64,000 nucleotides of DNA from [Clostridium] aminophilum (GCF_900101295.1 NZ_FOIL01000002.1:71259-135258); one strand, 5' to 3'. Shown: positions 17,665 through 27,279, counted from the first letter of the stretch. Translations and numbers: made by a program. The notes: generated from the letters alone by a model not told the origin.

Positions 17665-18138
17665 TCAGATCTCCATCTCCTGTCCGTCCAGAACCGCTTT
17701 CATCAGACGGTCCTCCGCATCATAGACCAGCTTCAGGGAAAAGAAAGGCCGCTCCCCGGCCAGAAGCCGGAGAAAAATCCGGTCTCCCTCCCACAGATTC
17801 AGCTCCGGCACCTCGGATTTTCTGATCCACTTCAGAACGCCTTCCGTGCATTCCTGCATTTCCCCCTCAAACCCGTCTGCCGTGTAAAGCGACATATACT
17901 CCGTCTCGCCGCGGGCAGTGACAAAAGTAATGATGCCCCGATAACGCCAGGATGTCAGCGTATAACCGGTCTCTTCCCGGACTTCCCGCAGAAGACAGTC
18001 TTCCGGACTCTCATCCTTCTCGAATTTTCCGCCGACTCCGATCCACTTTCCCTCATTGATATCGTTTTTCTTCTTGATCCGGTGGAGCATCAGATAAGAA
18101 TCATCCCTCTCCAGATAACATAATGTTGTCAGATACAA
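17665..18138 (-). CDS. NUDIX hydrolase (8-oxo-dGTP diphosphatase-like)
   Basis: The 157-residue protein carries a complete Nudix box: GGKFEKDESPEDCLL followed by REVREETGY (about residues 37-60), with all catalytic Glu residues. The N-terminal TTLCYLERDDSYLMLHR and the early NEGKWIGVGGK match the MutT-like subgroup annotated as 8-oxo-dGTP diphosphatase in Firmicutes. The real substrate is not determined. It is last in a minus-strand group after the BTAD regulator and the DUF1294 gene, with a 27-bp gap. Confidence 0.88.
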   Translation of the reverse strand: MYLTTLCYLERDDSYLMLHRIKKKNDINEGKWIGVGGKFEKDESPEDCLLREVREETGYTLTSWRYRGIITFVTARGETEYMSLYTADGFEGEMQECTEGVLKWIRKSEVPELNLWEGDRIFLRLLAGERPFFSLKLVYDAEDRLMKAVLDGQEMEI

Positions 18139-18165
18139 ATCATTTCCTCCTGCGGATTTACCCGT

Positions 18166-18447
18166 TTACTGCTGTGACCGCATCCATACCAGAATCGCCG
18201 CCTGTGCCAGCATCATCACCGGGATGGAAACCGTAAACCTGGGTTTCCGGGTCTTGTGATGAAAAAAATGCATTCCTGCCCAGGCTCCGACACTTCCTCC
18301 GATCAATGCGACGGTGAGAAGCGAGGATTCCGGAATCCTCCATTCATTCCGCTTCGCCCGCATTTTGTCCATTCCGAACATCAAAAAGGCGATGATATTC
18401 ACCGCTACTGCGTATACCATCGCCGTATTTGTCATGAATTCTTCCAT
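18166..18447 (-). CDS. DUF1294 small membrane protein
   Basis: The 93-residue protein has three hydrophobic segments (about 8-25, 45-65 and 72-90) and the DUF1294 (PF06961) hallmarks MDKMRAKRNEWRIPE, LIGGSVGAWAGMHFFHHKTRK and F at the start of the last helix. Function is unknown. Either of two close ATG codons could be the start; both have acceptable ribosome binding sites. It lies 8 bp after the upstream regulator gene, so it is co-transcribed. Confidence 0.88.
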   Translation of the reverse strand: MEEFMTNTAMVYAVAVNIIAFLMFGMDKMRAKRNEWRIPESSLLTVALIGGSVGAWAGMHFFHHKTRKPRFTVSIPVMMLAQAAILVWMRSQQ

Positions 18448-18455
18448 GAAACCTC

Positions 18456-19715
18456 TCAGTTCTTTTCTCCCGCCGTCAGAATCTGCTCCAGCTCATCCGG
18501 CGCAACGATACGATACTGTACATCAGCCCTGCTTCCCGCCAGCTCGTGGAGTTTGACGGAAATCCGTCTGTGGAATGCCGCGCAGTCCTCTCTCTTTACG
18601 CCGACCAGAAGCGCCACATACTGTGTGGAGCTGTATCCCGTGAAGACATCCGTCGACCGCAGAACATCGTGGATGGACATCTTCAGGCACTCCGAACGTC
18701 TTTCGAGCACATCCGGCATGCTCCGGAAATTGCTCTCGAAATCCACAAGAGAAAGGATCATCAGATGAATGGCGTTTCCTCTCTTGTCAATGTTGCGGTT
18801 CAGCACATTGCAGATATCGCGGAAACTGCTGTACTGGCAGAAATATCCGCCGGCGCGGTTCAGGCGAAGCTGCGCCTCCATCTCCTCGTCCCTGCGGGCC
18901 GTACTCATCTGGAAGCTTCCCGCCGCTTCCACCTCACGGGTAATTCCCTCACGGAACCGATCGTAGATATCGAGAAGCACCGTCGGCACCGGCTGCTCCA
19001 ATGTCTCCAGATAATACTGAACGACCCTTGTGTACTCCTCATACGCCTCGCGATACTTTTCCTGCATCGCCAGCGCACTGATCCGTCCGATCTCCCATTT
19101 CTCATGCGGATATACGCTGTCCGCATGCTTCATGATGCGGTACATTTCCTCGTAATTGTCATCCTCTTCCGCGAGATCCGCCAAATACTGCGCCGCGCGT
19201 TCAAAATAGTGTTTCAGCACCATTCCCGGCTTGATTACCCAGAATTCCGTCTCAAAGTCCGGAAGAAGCGGTCCGCGGTAATACTCCAGCGCCTGTGTGT
19301 AAAGCTCTTTCTTCTCCGCTCTGGTGGCTGCCGCATCGGCTTTCCGGCAGATTCCCAGGAAAATCTCGATATCGGTCACCGCATTTTCCGCGCACTCCAG
19401 CCGGATCATGCCCCTGTGGTTGTCAATAAACTTCACGCCGTCCATTCCGGAGTTCTGCAGAAGTTTTCTTGACTGGTAGAGAAGATTGTTGAAACTGTTG
19501 TTCTGATCCGAAAGCACTTTGTCGCTGAACACTTCATTCAGCAGCTCATTCTTGGAGATTCCGTGCTCTCTGTTCAGAAAAATAATCTCGATCATCTTCA
19601 CCGCATTCGCAGTCATATTTCTGCCAAGATCAGCAAGCTGTCCGTTCACTTCAATCGAGAAGCTGCCCAGAAGCCGCGCAACGACATTGACCGTTTTACC
19701 ATTCCATTCTGTCAA
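18456..19715 (-). CDS. BTAD/SARP-type transcriptional regulator with a GGDEF-like C-terminus
   Basis: The 419-residue protein begins at a TTG codon with a GGAAGG ribosome binding site six bases upstream; the GTG further upstream has none. Residues 8-95 resemble the OmpR-like winged HTH of SARP regulators (VVARLLGSFSIEVNG, then NAVKMIEIIFLNREHGISKNELLN). Residues 110-260 are a helical bacterial transcriptional activator domain with TPR-like repeats (TDIEIFLGICRKADAAA, LYTQALEYYRGPLLPDFETEFW). Residues 290-410 look like a degenerate GGDEF/cyclase fold (HLMILSLVDFE, DVLRSTDVFTGYSSTQYVALL) without the GGDEF signature. Targets are unknown. It leads a three-gene operon. Confidence 0.8.
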   Translation of the reverse strand: MTEWNGKTVNVVARLLGSFSIEVNGQLADLGRNMTANAVKMIEIIFLNREHGISKNELLNEVFSDKVLSDQNNSFNNLLYQSRKLLQNSGMDGVKFIDNHRGMIRLECAENAVTDIEIFLGICRKADAAATRAEKKELYTQALEYYRGPLLPDFETEFWVIKPGMVLKHYFERAAQYLADLAEEDDNYEEMYRIMKHADSVYPHEKWEIGRISALAMQEKYREAYEEYTRVVQYYLETLEQPVPTVLLDIYDRFREGITREVEAAGSFQMSTARRDEEMEAQLRLNRAGGYFCQYSSFRDICNVLNRNIDKRGNAIHLMILSLVDFESNFRSMPDVLERRSECLKMSIHDVLRSTDVFTGYSSTQYVALLVGVKREDCAAFHRRISVKLHELAGSRADVQYRIVAPDELEQILTAGEKN

Positions 19716-19931
19716 AATAAGCCTTCCTTCCACTGTAAGTCATGTCATAATTTCATCTTGTTTTTGAATTATTTTAATTCAACTAATTTTAAGTTATAAA
19801 TTTCAAAAAGTAAACAGGCGCCGGGAATGACTGCCTTTTTTCATCGTCTGAAAATCAGCATTCATCACCGACGCCATAATTTTGTAAGATATTATATGAA
19901 ATAATATGAAATACTGCCGTAAATAATACTG

Positions 19932-20831
19932 TTATGCTTCCGATTCACGCTGTATTTCCGCAAGTTCGGACTCGATTCTGTCTTCTCCGTACTTGAACGC
20001 CATCCGAAGTTTCGCGGAAATACTGGTCATCCGCCAGTCATCCGGGATCTCATCTTTCTCAAACCAGCCGGCCATCGCCAGCTCGTCTTCCTGAAGCGTG
20101 ATCCGGTCATCGCCGTCCAGTTCCGCGAAGAAACCGATCATCTCCGTGTCGGAGAAGGCCCAGGGCTGACTCTGGTAATAGCGTATGTTTTTCACTTTCA
20201 GTCCGACTTCTTCCATAACCTCCCGGCGTACAGTATCCTCAAACGTCTCACCGATCTCCACGAACCCGGCCACCAGCGCATATCCGGCATACGGTCTTCC
20301 TCGGTATTTCGTCATCAGAAGTTTTGACCCGTTCGTGATCGCCACGATGATCGCCGGGCTGATCTTCGGATATTCGATCTGATGGCATTTCGGACATACC
20401 AGTGCCCGTTCTTCTGTGCTGTCTTCCATCGGTGTTCCGCAAAAACCGCAGTAATGATGCGCCCTTCTCCAGCGCGCAAGCTGCATTCCGGTGATGATTG
20501 CAAACGCCTCGTATTCCGGATCCATGTTGCGCAGGAAGCGGCTGTCTTTCAGGCAGTACGGACCGCTCTCCGGGATTTCAAACTCCCGGTGTTCGTCCAC
20601 ATTGACCAGAAAATACCGGAAATCATCGATGGAGAAAAGGTAATACGCTTCCTTTTCCGCTTCCGGAAAGATCTCCCGAATCTCCCGAAGCGTGGGAATC
20701 CGCAGCATATCCTCTTCTCTGCGGATGAGAATCACGGAGTTTTTCCGGATCGCCAGAACAAAATCCTCTGCCTCCGGCGTGCAGATCTTATATTCGTTAT
20801 GAAACTGTCTCGGTGCTATATCCTGAATCAC
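19932..20831 (-). CDS. nudC: NAD+ diphosphatase / RNA de-NADing NUDIX enzyme NudC
   Basis: The 299-residue protein has an N-terminal domain, a zinc ribbon (CGFCGTPM and CPKCHQ), a Nudix box (GFVEIGETFEDTVRREVMEE region) and the NudC signature SQPWAFSD just after it (canonical SQPWPFPxS). NudC hydrolyses NADH and removes NAD caps from RNA. I chose a GTG at 20831 because it has an AAGGAG site nine bases upstream; a GTG 39 bp further up is also open but lacks one. A pair of inverted repeats separates it from lgt. Confidence 0.93.
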   Translation of the reverse strand: MIQDIAPRQFHNEYKICTPEAEDFVLAIRKNSVILIRREEDMLRIPTLREIREIFPEAEKEAYYLFSIDDFRYFLVNVDEHREFEIPESGPYCLKDSRFLRNMDPEYEAFAIITGMQLARWRRAHHYCGFCGTPMEDSTEERALVCPKCHQIEYPKISPAIIVAITNGSKLLMTKYRGRPYAGYALVAGFVEIGETFEDTVRREVMEEVGLKVKNIRYYQSQPWAFSDTEMIGFFAELDGDDRITLQEDELAMAGWFEKDEIPDDWRMTSISAKLRMAFKYGEDRIESELAEIQRESEA

Positions 20832-20977
20832 GGTGATCGTCTCCTTTACATATTCTCCGGGTTCCGGCACGGCCCGGAATATTTCCGGCCGTATCCGGGC
20901 GTCAGACTGAGGTTTGAATACTGCCTTTCAAACAGATATTCCCCGGAGTTTTCTTCTTATCACATTTTTGTCCTCCA

Positions 20978-21048
20978 GGCTCAAGCAGACAAGCTTGCTT
21001 GTCTATTTGAGCCGTCAATCAAAGTTTGAAAGTTTACTTTCAAACTTT
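20978..21048. repeat. two adjacent inverted repeats between lgt and nudC
   Basis: Positions 20978-21013 pair GGCTCAA with TTGAGCC and internally AGACAAG with CTTGTCT. Positions 21021-21048 form a perfect 12-bp AT-rich stem that includes the lgt stop codon. Neither has a T-run on the minus strand, so they may stabilise or process the lgt mRNA more than terminate it. Confidence 0.55.
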
Positions 21049-21831
21049 CGTCTTTTCTTCAAGGGGAAGATCGAATTTTGCCAGTTTCGGCGCGAACGCA
21101 TAGGCGGACACGCCGAGAAGAAGAATAAAAACAGCGATGAACTGGGACGTCGACAGAACGCCGACGCTGCCGCGGATGGCATCACCTCTCACAAATTCCA
21201 TCATAAAACGGCCGATGGAGTAGAGAATCAGGTACAGCGATCCGGTGCGGCCCGGAACGGTTTTCAGTTTCCGGAATGCCGCAAGAAGAATCAGGCAGTG
21301 TGCAAAATTCAGTACCGCATAGACCGGTTCCGACGGGAACAGACTGACGCCGTTGGGCGCGAAATCCGAGTGGGAAAAGACAATCGCCCCCGGTCCGGAA
21401 TACTCCATGCCGTAGCAGCACCCGGCCAGAAGGCAGCCGATCCGGCCGAAGCCCTGTGCCAGCGCAATACTCGGCATGCAGAGGTCAAACGTCCGGAGCA
21501 CCGGCATTCCGATCAATCTTGCCACCGCAACGCCGCCGAACAGACCGCCGATGATTCCGCCGTAAACAACGAATCCGCTCGCCAGATCCTTCAGGATCAG
21601 GGAGGGATCCTCGGCAATCTTCGGCGCCATGGTAATCAGATAGAGAACCTTCGCGCCGAGAATTCCGAGAACCGCAGCCCAGATCGTCAGAATATAGAGT
21701 TTATCCCGGTTAATCCCCTGCACTTTGGCCCGGTAATCCGCCATCGTATACGCCGCAATGATTCCGATTGCGATCATCAGCCCGTAACCGTGAACCGTCA
21801 CGCCTCCGATCGTAAAGAGATCATTATACAT
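21040..21831 (-). CDS. lgt: prolipoprotein diacylglyceryl transferase
   Basis: The 263-residue integral membrane protein has the Lgt signature region GRIGCLLAGCCYG, the HGYGLMIAIG motif in helix 1 and GFVVYGGIIGG in the following helices, with about seven hydrophobic segments. It transfers diacylglycerol from phosphatidylglycerol to the lipobox Cys of prolipoproteins, such as the ABC binding protein encoded at 56.3-57.5 kb. The ATG has a GAGGAGG site and overlaps the purD stop by 8 bp, so it is translated coupled to the purine cluster. Confidence 0.96.
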   Translation of the reverse strand: MYNDLFTIGGVTVHGYGLMIAIGIIAAYTMADYRAKVQGINRDKLYILTIWAAVLGILGAKVLYLITMAPKIAEDPSLILKDLASGFVVYGGIIGGLFGGVAVARLIGMPVLRTFDLCMPSIALAQGFGRIGCLLAGCCYGMEYSGPGAIVFSHSDFAPNGVSLFPSEPVYAVLNFAHCLILLAAFRKLKTVPGRTGSLYLILYSIGRFMMEFVRGDAIRGSVGVLSTSQFIAVFILLLGVSAYAFAPKLAKFDLPLEEKTKV

Positions 21832-23116
21832 TCACGTCCTCCCCGGCCTCGTCAATCGCTTTTCCGATATCGTGACGCATGTATTTGTTGTCAAAACCGA
21901 TCCACTCTGTGGCCTCATACGCTTTCGCCCGGGCCTCCTTCAGATTTTTGCCGCGGGCGGTCACTGCGAGAACTCTTCCTCCGTTGGTGAGCACTTCTCC
22001 GTTCTCTCCAAACTTTGTGCCGGAGTGGAACACAAAATAGTCTTCCTTTCCGCGGAATTTTTCAAGACCCGAGATCGGGAATCCCTTCTCATACTTTTCC
22101 GGATAACCGTCGCTCGCAAGAATCACCGTCACACAGGCGTCATCCGAGAACTTCAGATCAATCTGATCCAGCGTTCCGTCAATGCAGGCATTAAACACAT
22201 CGATGATATCATTTTCCAGTCTCGGCAGAACCACCTGTGCCTCCGGATCACCGAAGCGCGCATTGTACTCCAGAACCTTCGGTCCGTCTTCGGTGAGAAT
22301 CAGTCCGAAGAAGATGACGCCCTTGAACGGACGGCCTTCCTGCTCCATCGCATCGACGGTCGCCTGATAAACATATTTTTTGCAGAATTCATCCACCTCT
22401 CTGGTGTAGAACGGAGTCGGCGAGAAATTACCCATACCACCGGTATTGAGGCCCTGATCGCCGTCTTTTGCCCTCTTGTGATCCTGCGCAGAACTCATCA
22501 GTTTAATGTGCTTTCCGTCCACAAAAGTCAGGACGGAAACCTCACGTCCGGTCAGGAACTGTTCCACCACCATCTCGTCTCCGGAGTCACCGAACTGCTT
22601 GTCCAGCATGATCTCCTTCACGCCGGCTTTTGCCTCCTCCAGATTCTGGCAGATGAGGACGCCCTTTCCGAGAGCCGGGCCGGATGCCTTCAGAACGATC
22701 GGCATCTTGGCAGTCTCCAGATATTTCAGGGCCTTTTCCGCATCCGTGAAAACCTCATATTCCGCAGTCGGGATGTGATATTTCTTCATCAGATCCTTGG
22801 AAAATGCCTTCGATCCTTCCAGAATCGCGGCCTTCTTATCCGGCCCGAATACACGGAGCCCGCGGGCCCGGAAGACATCGACAATGCCGCCGATCAGCGG
22901 ATCATCCATGCCGACCACCGTGAGGTCAATTCCCTTCTCCTCGGCAAAATCCGCCAGCTTCTCAAATTCCATCGCGCCGATCGGAACGCATTCCGCCAGT
23001 TCTGCGATTCCCGCATTGCCCGGTGCGCAGTAGATTTTCTCTACCTGACTGCTTTTGGATACTTTGTATGCGATGGCATGCTCACGTCCGCCGCCTCCGA
23101 CGATCAGTACTTTCAT
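21824..23116 (-). CDS. purD: phosphoribosylamine-glycine ligase (GAR synthetase)
   Basis: The 430-residue protein starts MKVLIVGGGGREHAIAYK and has the ATP-grasp domain with KASGPALGKGVLICQ, the GREVSVLTFVDG segment, and the catalytic LEYNARFGDPEAQVVLPRL motif. It joins glycine to phosphoribosylamine in purine synthesis step 2. The ATG at 23116 has a GAAAGGA site; the upstream in-frame extension is discarded. It follows purN by 144 bp and overlaps lgt. Confidence 0.98.
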   Translation of the reverse strand: MKVLIVGGGGREHAIAYKVSKSSQVEKIYCAPGNAGIAELAECVPIGAMEFEKLADFAEEKGIDLTVVGMDDPLIGGIVDVFRARGLRVFGPDKKAAILEGSKAFSKDLMKKYHIPTAEYEVFTDAEKALKYLETAKMPIVLKASGPALGKGVLICQNLEEAKAGVKEIMLDKQFGDSGDEMVVEQFLTGREVSVLTFVDGKHIKLMSSAQDHKRAKDGDQGLNTGGMGNFSPTPFYTREVDEFCKKYVYQATVDAMEQEGRPFKGVIFFGLILTEDGPKVLEYNARFGDPEAQVVLPRLENDIIDVFNACIDGTLDQIDLKFSDDACVTVILASDGYPEKYEKGFPISGLEKFRGKEDYFVFHSGTKFGENGEVLTNGGRVLAVTARGKNLKEARAKAYEATEWIGFDNKYMRHDIGKAIDEAGEDVNV

Positions 23117-23260
23117 CTGTATTTCCTTTCTGAATTCGGGTCCGCTTCCCCCGTTCCGGGAGCGGAATCGGACCCGATACAATATTTCTTTTATTCTCCG
23201 TCATAAACCGCAGACAGATTCCCTCTGCTGTTTTCCGTTAAAATCCGCAGGGATATTCCC

Positions 23261-23863
23261 TCAGCCGATCGGAATCTCACCGGCCGCGATCATATCGATC
23301 GCCTTCGGAAGGATCACCCACTCCGCCTGTTCCATGACTCTCTTCTGAAGCACTTCCGCGGTGTCGCCCGGCAGAACGTCAACCGCTTTCTGCAGAAGAA
23401 TCGGGCCGCTGTCAGTACCTTCATCGACAAAATGAACCGTGGCACCGGTCACTTTCACGCCCCTGCTAAGAGCCGCCTCGTGGACGCGAAGTCCGTAGAA
23501 CCCCACACCGCAGAACGACGGGATCAATGCCGGATGGATATTGATGATCCGGTTCCGGAACGCATCCACCATCTGTGCCGGAATCTTGACAAGACAGCCG
23601 GCCAGAACGATCAGATCCGGGCAGAGCGCCTTCACCCTTTCGGTCAGCGCTTCATTGAATTCCTCTCTCGTTCCGTAGTTCTTCGGCGAGATCACCTCCG
23701 CCGGAATACCGTGGTTCTTTGCTCTCTCAAGCGCGTACGCATTCGGATTGTTGCTGATCACGGCCGTCACCTTCGTGTTCCGGATGGCACCGTTGTCGAC
23801 CGCGTCAAGAATCGCCTGAAGATTGGTTCCGCCGCCGGAAACCATCACGAGGACATTCAGCAT
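23261..23863 (-). CDS. purN: phosphoribosylglycinamide formyltransferase
   Basis: The 200-residue protein has the GART N-terminus VMVSGGGTNLQAILDA, the catalytic region INIHPALIPSFCG with Asn and His, and GATVHFVDEGTDSGPI with the catalytic Asp. It transfers a formyl group from 10-formyl-THF to GAR. The segment GFYGLRVHEAAL matches Firmicute PurN. It overlaps the purM stop by 7 bp, showing translational coupling. Confidence 0.98.
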   Translation of the reverse strand: MLNVLVMVSGGGTNLQAILDAVDNGAIRNTKVTAVISNNPNAYALERAKNHGIPAEVISPKNYGTREEFNEALTERVKALCPDLIVLAGCLVKIPAQMVDAFRNRIINIHPALIPSFCGVGFYGLRVHEAALSRGVKVTGATVHFVDEGTDSGPILLQKAVDVLPGDTAEVLQKRVMEQAEWVILPKAIDMIAAGEIPIG

Positions 23864-24888
23864 AATGTAACTCCCTTTTCTCCTGCCTCAATCCGTCCCA
23901 CGCGGTAGCACGCATCGCCCGCCGACCGGATCGCATCCATGGTCTTTTCCGCATCGGCCGGATCCACTGCCAGAACCATGCCGAGTCCCATGTTGTAAGT
24001 GTTATACATCATGGTCTCCTCAATATCACCTTTCTTCTGAAGGAGTTTAAAGATCGGAGGAACCGGATAACTGTTCTTTTCGATCACCGCTCTGGTTCCC
24101 TCTTTCAGCATTCTCGGAATATTCTCATAGAAACCGCCGCCGGTTACATGGCTGCAGGCCTTGATTGTCACGCCGCTTTCACGGACCGCCTTCAGTGCGT
24201 GAACGTAAATGCGGGTCGGGGTCAGCAGTGTATCGCCGAGGGTTCCGCCGAGTTCCTCATAGTATGTCTCCAGACCTTCCTTCGTCATCTCCTTTTCGAA
24301 TACCTTGCGAACAAGGGAGAATCCGTTGGAATGCACGCCGGAGGATGCGATACCGATCAGGACATCACCGTCCTTCAGGTTTTCTCCGGTGATCATGTCC
24401 TTCCGGTCAACCACACCGACGGAAAATCCTGCGAGATCGTATTCGTCTTCCGGCATCAGTCCCGGATGCTCCGCGGTTTCACCTCCGAGGAGTGCGCTGT
24501 CAGCCTGAACACAGCCCTCCGCAACGCCCTTTACGATCGACGCGATCTTTTCCGGAACATTTTTTCCGCAGGCAATGTAATCCAGGAAGAACAGCGGATC
24601 ACCGCCGGCACAGGCAACGTCATTGACGCACATCGCCACACAGTCGATACCGACTGTATCATGACGGTCCAGAAGAAACGCCAGCTTGATCTTTGTTCCC
24701 ACTCCGTCCGTTCCGGAGAGGATAACCGGGTCCTCCATGTCTTTGAATGCCTTTGCGCTGAAGGCGCCGGAAAAACCGCCGATTCCCCCGAGTACTTCCG
24801 GTCGGTTCGTCCGCTTTACAAATTCCTTCATCAGTTCAACCGATTTGTATCCGGCCTCGATGTCAACTCCGGCTTTCTTGTAATCCAT
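23857..24888 (-). CDS. purM: phosphoribosylformylglycinamidine cyclo-ligase (AIR synthetase)
   Basis: The 343-residue protein starts MDYKKAGVDIEAGYKSVELM, with the ATP-binding LSGTDGVGTKIKLA, the conserved MCVNDVACAGGDPLFFLDYIA region and GGETAEHPG. It forms the imidazole ring (AIR) in purine synthesis. The ATG has a CAGGAGG site. It sits between purE (164 bp upstream) and purN (overlapping). Confidence 0.98.
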   Translation of the reverse strand: MDYKKAGVDIEAGYKSVELMKEFVKRTNRPEVLGGIGGFSGAFSAKAFKDMEDPVILSGTDGVGTKIKLAFLLDRHDTVGIDCVAMCVNDVACAGGDPLFFLDYIACGKNVPEKIASIVKGVAEGCVQADSALLGGETAEHPGLMPEDEYDLAGFSVGVVDRKDMITGENLKDGDVLIGIASSGVHSNGFSLVRKVFEKEMTKEGLETYYEELGGTLGDTLLTPTRIYVHALKAVRESGVTIKACSHVTGGGFYENIPRMLKEGTRAVIEKNSYPVPPIFKLLQKKGDIEETMMYNTYNMGLGMVLAVDPADAEKTMDAIRSAGDACYRVGRIEAGEKGVTLC

Positions 24889-25052
24889 ATGATCCTCCTG
24901 TTGGTGCTGTCGGGATTCCTCCCGGCATTTCATGTATCAGCAAGGTGACCGCGGTTTCCCGCAGACACCGGGCTTTCAATAGTACAAAACGCTTTTTATA
25001 GCACATGTGGGCCCGGCTGTCTAAGCCCGGACCCGCATGGTTTTATCACTGT

Positions 25053-25565
25053 TTATTTGTCGGCAAGAAAAGCCCTGTAGCCGGCTTCCCTGAGTTTTTC
25101 ATCCTTCTTAACAACTTCATTTTTCATATTCTCAGAGTACTCTTTCAGCTTTCCGAGAAGACCGGTGTCGGACACTGCGAGAATCTTCGCAGCCAGAATG
25201 CCCGCGTTCTTACCGCCGTTGATGGCAACGGTCGCAACCGGGATTCCACCCGGCATCTGAACGATGGAGTAAAGAGAGTCCACGCCTCCCAGATCGGATG
25301 TCTTCATCGGAATTCCGATCACCGGCATCGGGAACAGCGCCGCACACATGCCCGGAAGATGCGCTGCTTTTCCCGCGCCCGCAATGATGACACGGATTCC
25401 TCTGGACTCGGCGTTTTTTGCCCAATCAAAGAAAATATCCGGCTCTCTGTGCGCGGAAATGATGTTCATCTCGTAGTCAATTCCGAACTGTTCCAGAATC
25501 TCAGCTGCCTGTGCCATGATCGGCATATCCGAATCGCTGCCCATCACGATACCAACTTTTGCCAT
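25053..25565 (-). CDS. purE: N5-carboxyaminoimidazole ribonucleotide mutase
   Basis: The 170-residue protein is class I PurE: GIVMGSDSDMPIM at the N-terminus, the ISAHREPD motif with the catalytic His, and IAGAGKAAHLPGMCAA. It moves the carboxylate from N5-CAIR to C4. It is first in the minus-strand purE-purM-purN-purD group. A G-C hairpin in the 164-bp gap before purM could modulate downstream expression, but it lacks a T-run. Confidence 0.97.
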   Translation of the reverse strand: MAKVGIVMGSDSDMPIMAQAAEILEQFGIDYEMNIISAHREPDIFFDWAKNAESRGIRVIIAGAGKAAHLPGMCAALFPMPVIGIPMKTSDLGGVDSLYSIVQMPGGIPVATVAINGGKNAGILAAKILAVSDTGLLGKLKEYSENMKNEVVKKDEKLREAGYRAFLADK

Positions 25566-25744
25566 GGTGTCTCTCCTTTTTCAAAACTGCGAAAAATTGA
25601 ATTTTCCGACTTAGCCGCCAGAAAAAATCATACTGTTTTTCTAAAATCAAGTCAATACGGCTTTTTTGTTTCGCGCCGAAACCGACCGGTATTTTTCTGT
25701 AGCCAACCTGCGGAAAATGGGCACCGGGCCTGCGGATGCGCCCT

Positions 25745-27187
25745 TCAGTATTTCGTGCGAAGGCCCTTCGGATAGTGGTTTTTCAGCGTTCCGCCGCCGA
25801 GTTTTGCCCAGCCCAGCGAGTAGCCGTCCACCGTGATCAGCGTCCAGCCCTTTTCCCCGGACCGTTCCTCCCGGATCGGTTCTCCGTGAAGGAAGCCACG
25901 GATCTCCTCCGAGTCCGCCGCATACGACCGGCAAAGCCGGACCTCATCCGGATGAAGCGCCATCGCCAGACTGTGATCCGGTTCAAACCGGTCTCTGGCA
26001 AAGGTTCCGAGAAGGATTCCCTGCCGCAGAACACGGATCCCGGAGAGAAGAGGCATGGACGCCCGGTCTGTCGGAAGAAGCCAGAGACACTCTCCCTGCT
26101 GGATCAGGCGGCTCTCATCGCACCATTTTTCCGGTTTCCGGAAGATCTCCGCTGCCGCATCCAGATATATTTTCCGGTAATCCGGCGAGCGAAATGCCCC
26201 CTTCGTCTTTTTTGCGGCCGTTTTCGCGCTTCCCGTCAGTTTCGGTGCGTCCGACCGGATCACGGCAGCATAATGCCCCTCTCCGTCGGAAATGTGCGGC
26301 CAGATCCGGAATGTCTTCCCGATCTCCTCCGCATGCGTCTTTACCAGTTCCCGGATTCCGGCCGATACGCCGTTCACCTCCTGATCCGGTGAAACAGCGT
26401 GCATGTCAGGGTGCTTTTCCAGAAACCGTTCCACCTGCAGCTCATCCTCCGCCGGCGCGAAGGTACAGGTAGAATAGACAATTCTTCCGCCCGGCGCAAG
26501 CATCTCGTAAGCCGCCTCCAGAATATGCTCCTGCCGTTCCGCACACATGGCCACATTGTCCTCGCTCCACATCGCAAGCGCGGCATCCTCTTTCCGGAAC
26601 ATTCCCTCTCCGGAACAGGGCGCGTCAACCAGAATACGGTCCATTTTCCCGGAGAGCGGGCCGACAAGGCCGTCCGGATTCGAATTGGTGACGATACAGT
26701 TTCGGATCCCCATGCGTTCCACGTTCTGTGAGAGGATCCGGCTTCTCGCCGGATCGATCTCGTTGGCGATCAGAAGACCTCCGCCCTGCATGCCGGAGGC
26801 AGTCTGCGTGGTCTTTCCTCCCGGCGCGGCGCAGAGGTCCAGAACCCATTCTCCGTTCTTTCCCGCCTCGTCCGCGCCGATCAGCTCCGCCGGCAGCATT
26901 GCGCTGGGCTCCTGCATGTAGTAGACGCCCGCCGCATGATACGGATGAAGTCCCGGGCGATCTTCACTGCCGTAGTAAAAGCCCTTTGCGGTCCCCTCAG
27001 ACGCCCAGGGAACCGGTCTCAGATGAAACGGGTTCTGTTTCTCCCAGGTTTCCGGATCGGTCTTCAGAAGATTCAGCCTGAGGCCCTGATTCCGCTCCTT
27101 TTCATAACTGTCCCGGAATGCCGCAAACCCGTCTCCGAGAATCTCTCTCATCCTGTCTTCAAACTGTTTTGGTAATTCAAATGCCAT
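25745..27187 (-). CDS. RsmF/NOL1-family rRNA cytosine-C5 methyltransferase
   Basis: The 480-residue protein has an N-terminal RNA-binding part (QFEDRMREILGDGF), the SAM-binding LDLCAAPGGKTTQTA, the two catalytic cysteine motifs DAPCSGEGMFRK and YSTCTFAPAEDE of the NSUN/RsmF family, and a C-terminal module with the RsmF-type end GGGTLKNHYPKGLR, likely a PUA-like domain. It probably makes m5C in 16S rRNA. Two starts are possible; the ATG at 27187 gives the family N-terminus, and another ATG lies 33 bp upstream. Confidence 0.92.
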   Translation of the reverse strand: MAFELPKQFEDRMREILGDGFAAFRDSYEKERNQGLRLNLLKTDPETWEKQNPFHLRPVPWASEGTAKGFYYGSEDRPGLHPYHAAGVYYMQEPSAMLPAELIGADEAGKNGEWVLDLCAAPGGKTTQTASGMQGGGLLIANEIDPARSRILSQNVERMGIRNCIVTNSNPDGLVGPLSGKMDRILVDAPCSGEGMFRKEDAALAMWSEDNVAMCAERQEHILEAAYEMLAPGGRIVYSTCTFAPAEDELQVERFLEKHPDMHAVSPDQEVNGVSAGIRELVKTHAEEIGKTFRIWPHISDGEGHYAAVIRSDAPKLTGSAKTAAKKTKGAFRSPDYRKIYLDAAAEIFRKPEKWCDESRLIQQGECLWLLPTDRASMPLLSGIRVLRQGILLGTFARDRFEPDHSLAMALHPDEVRLCRSYAADSEEIRGFLHGEPIREERSGEKGWTLITVDGYSLGWAKLGGGTLKNHYPKGLRTKY

Positions 27188-27279
27188 TATTCTGTAATCC
27201 TGTCTGTTCTGTAATTTCATTCCGGTCCCGCCGCGATCGTCCGCGATGAACCCTTATCATCCGCAGAGAGCCTGACGCA

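Noticed and set aside
24889-25052. GC-rich hairpin between purE and purM considered as a terminator or riboswitch
   Set aside because: It has no T-run and no recognisable purine riboswitch core; the pur genes are otherwise arranged as one operon.
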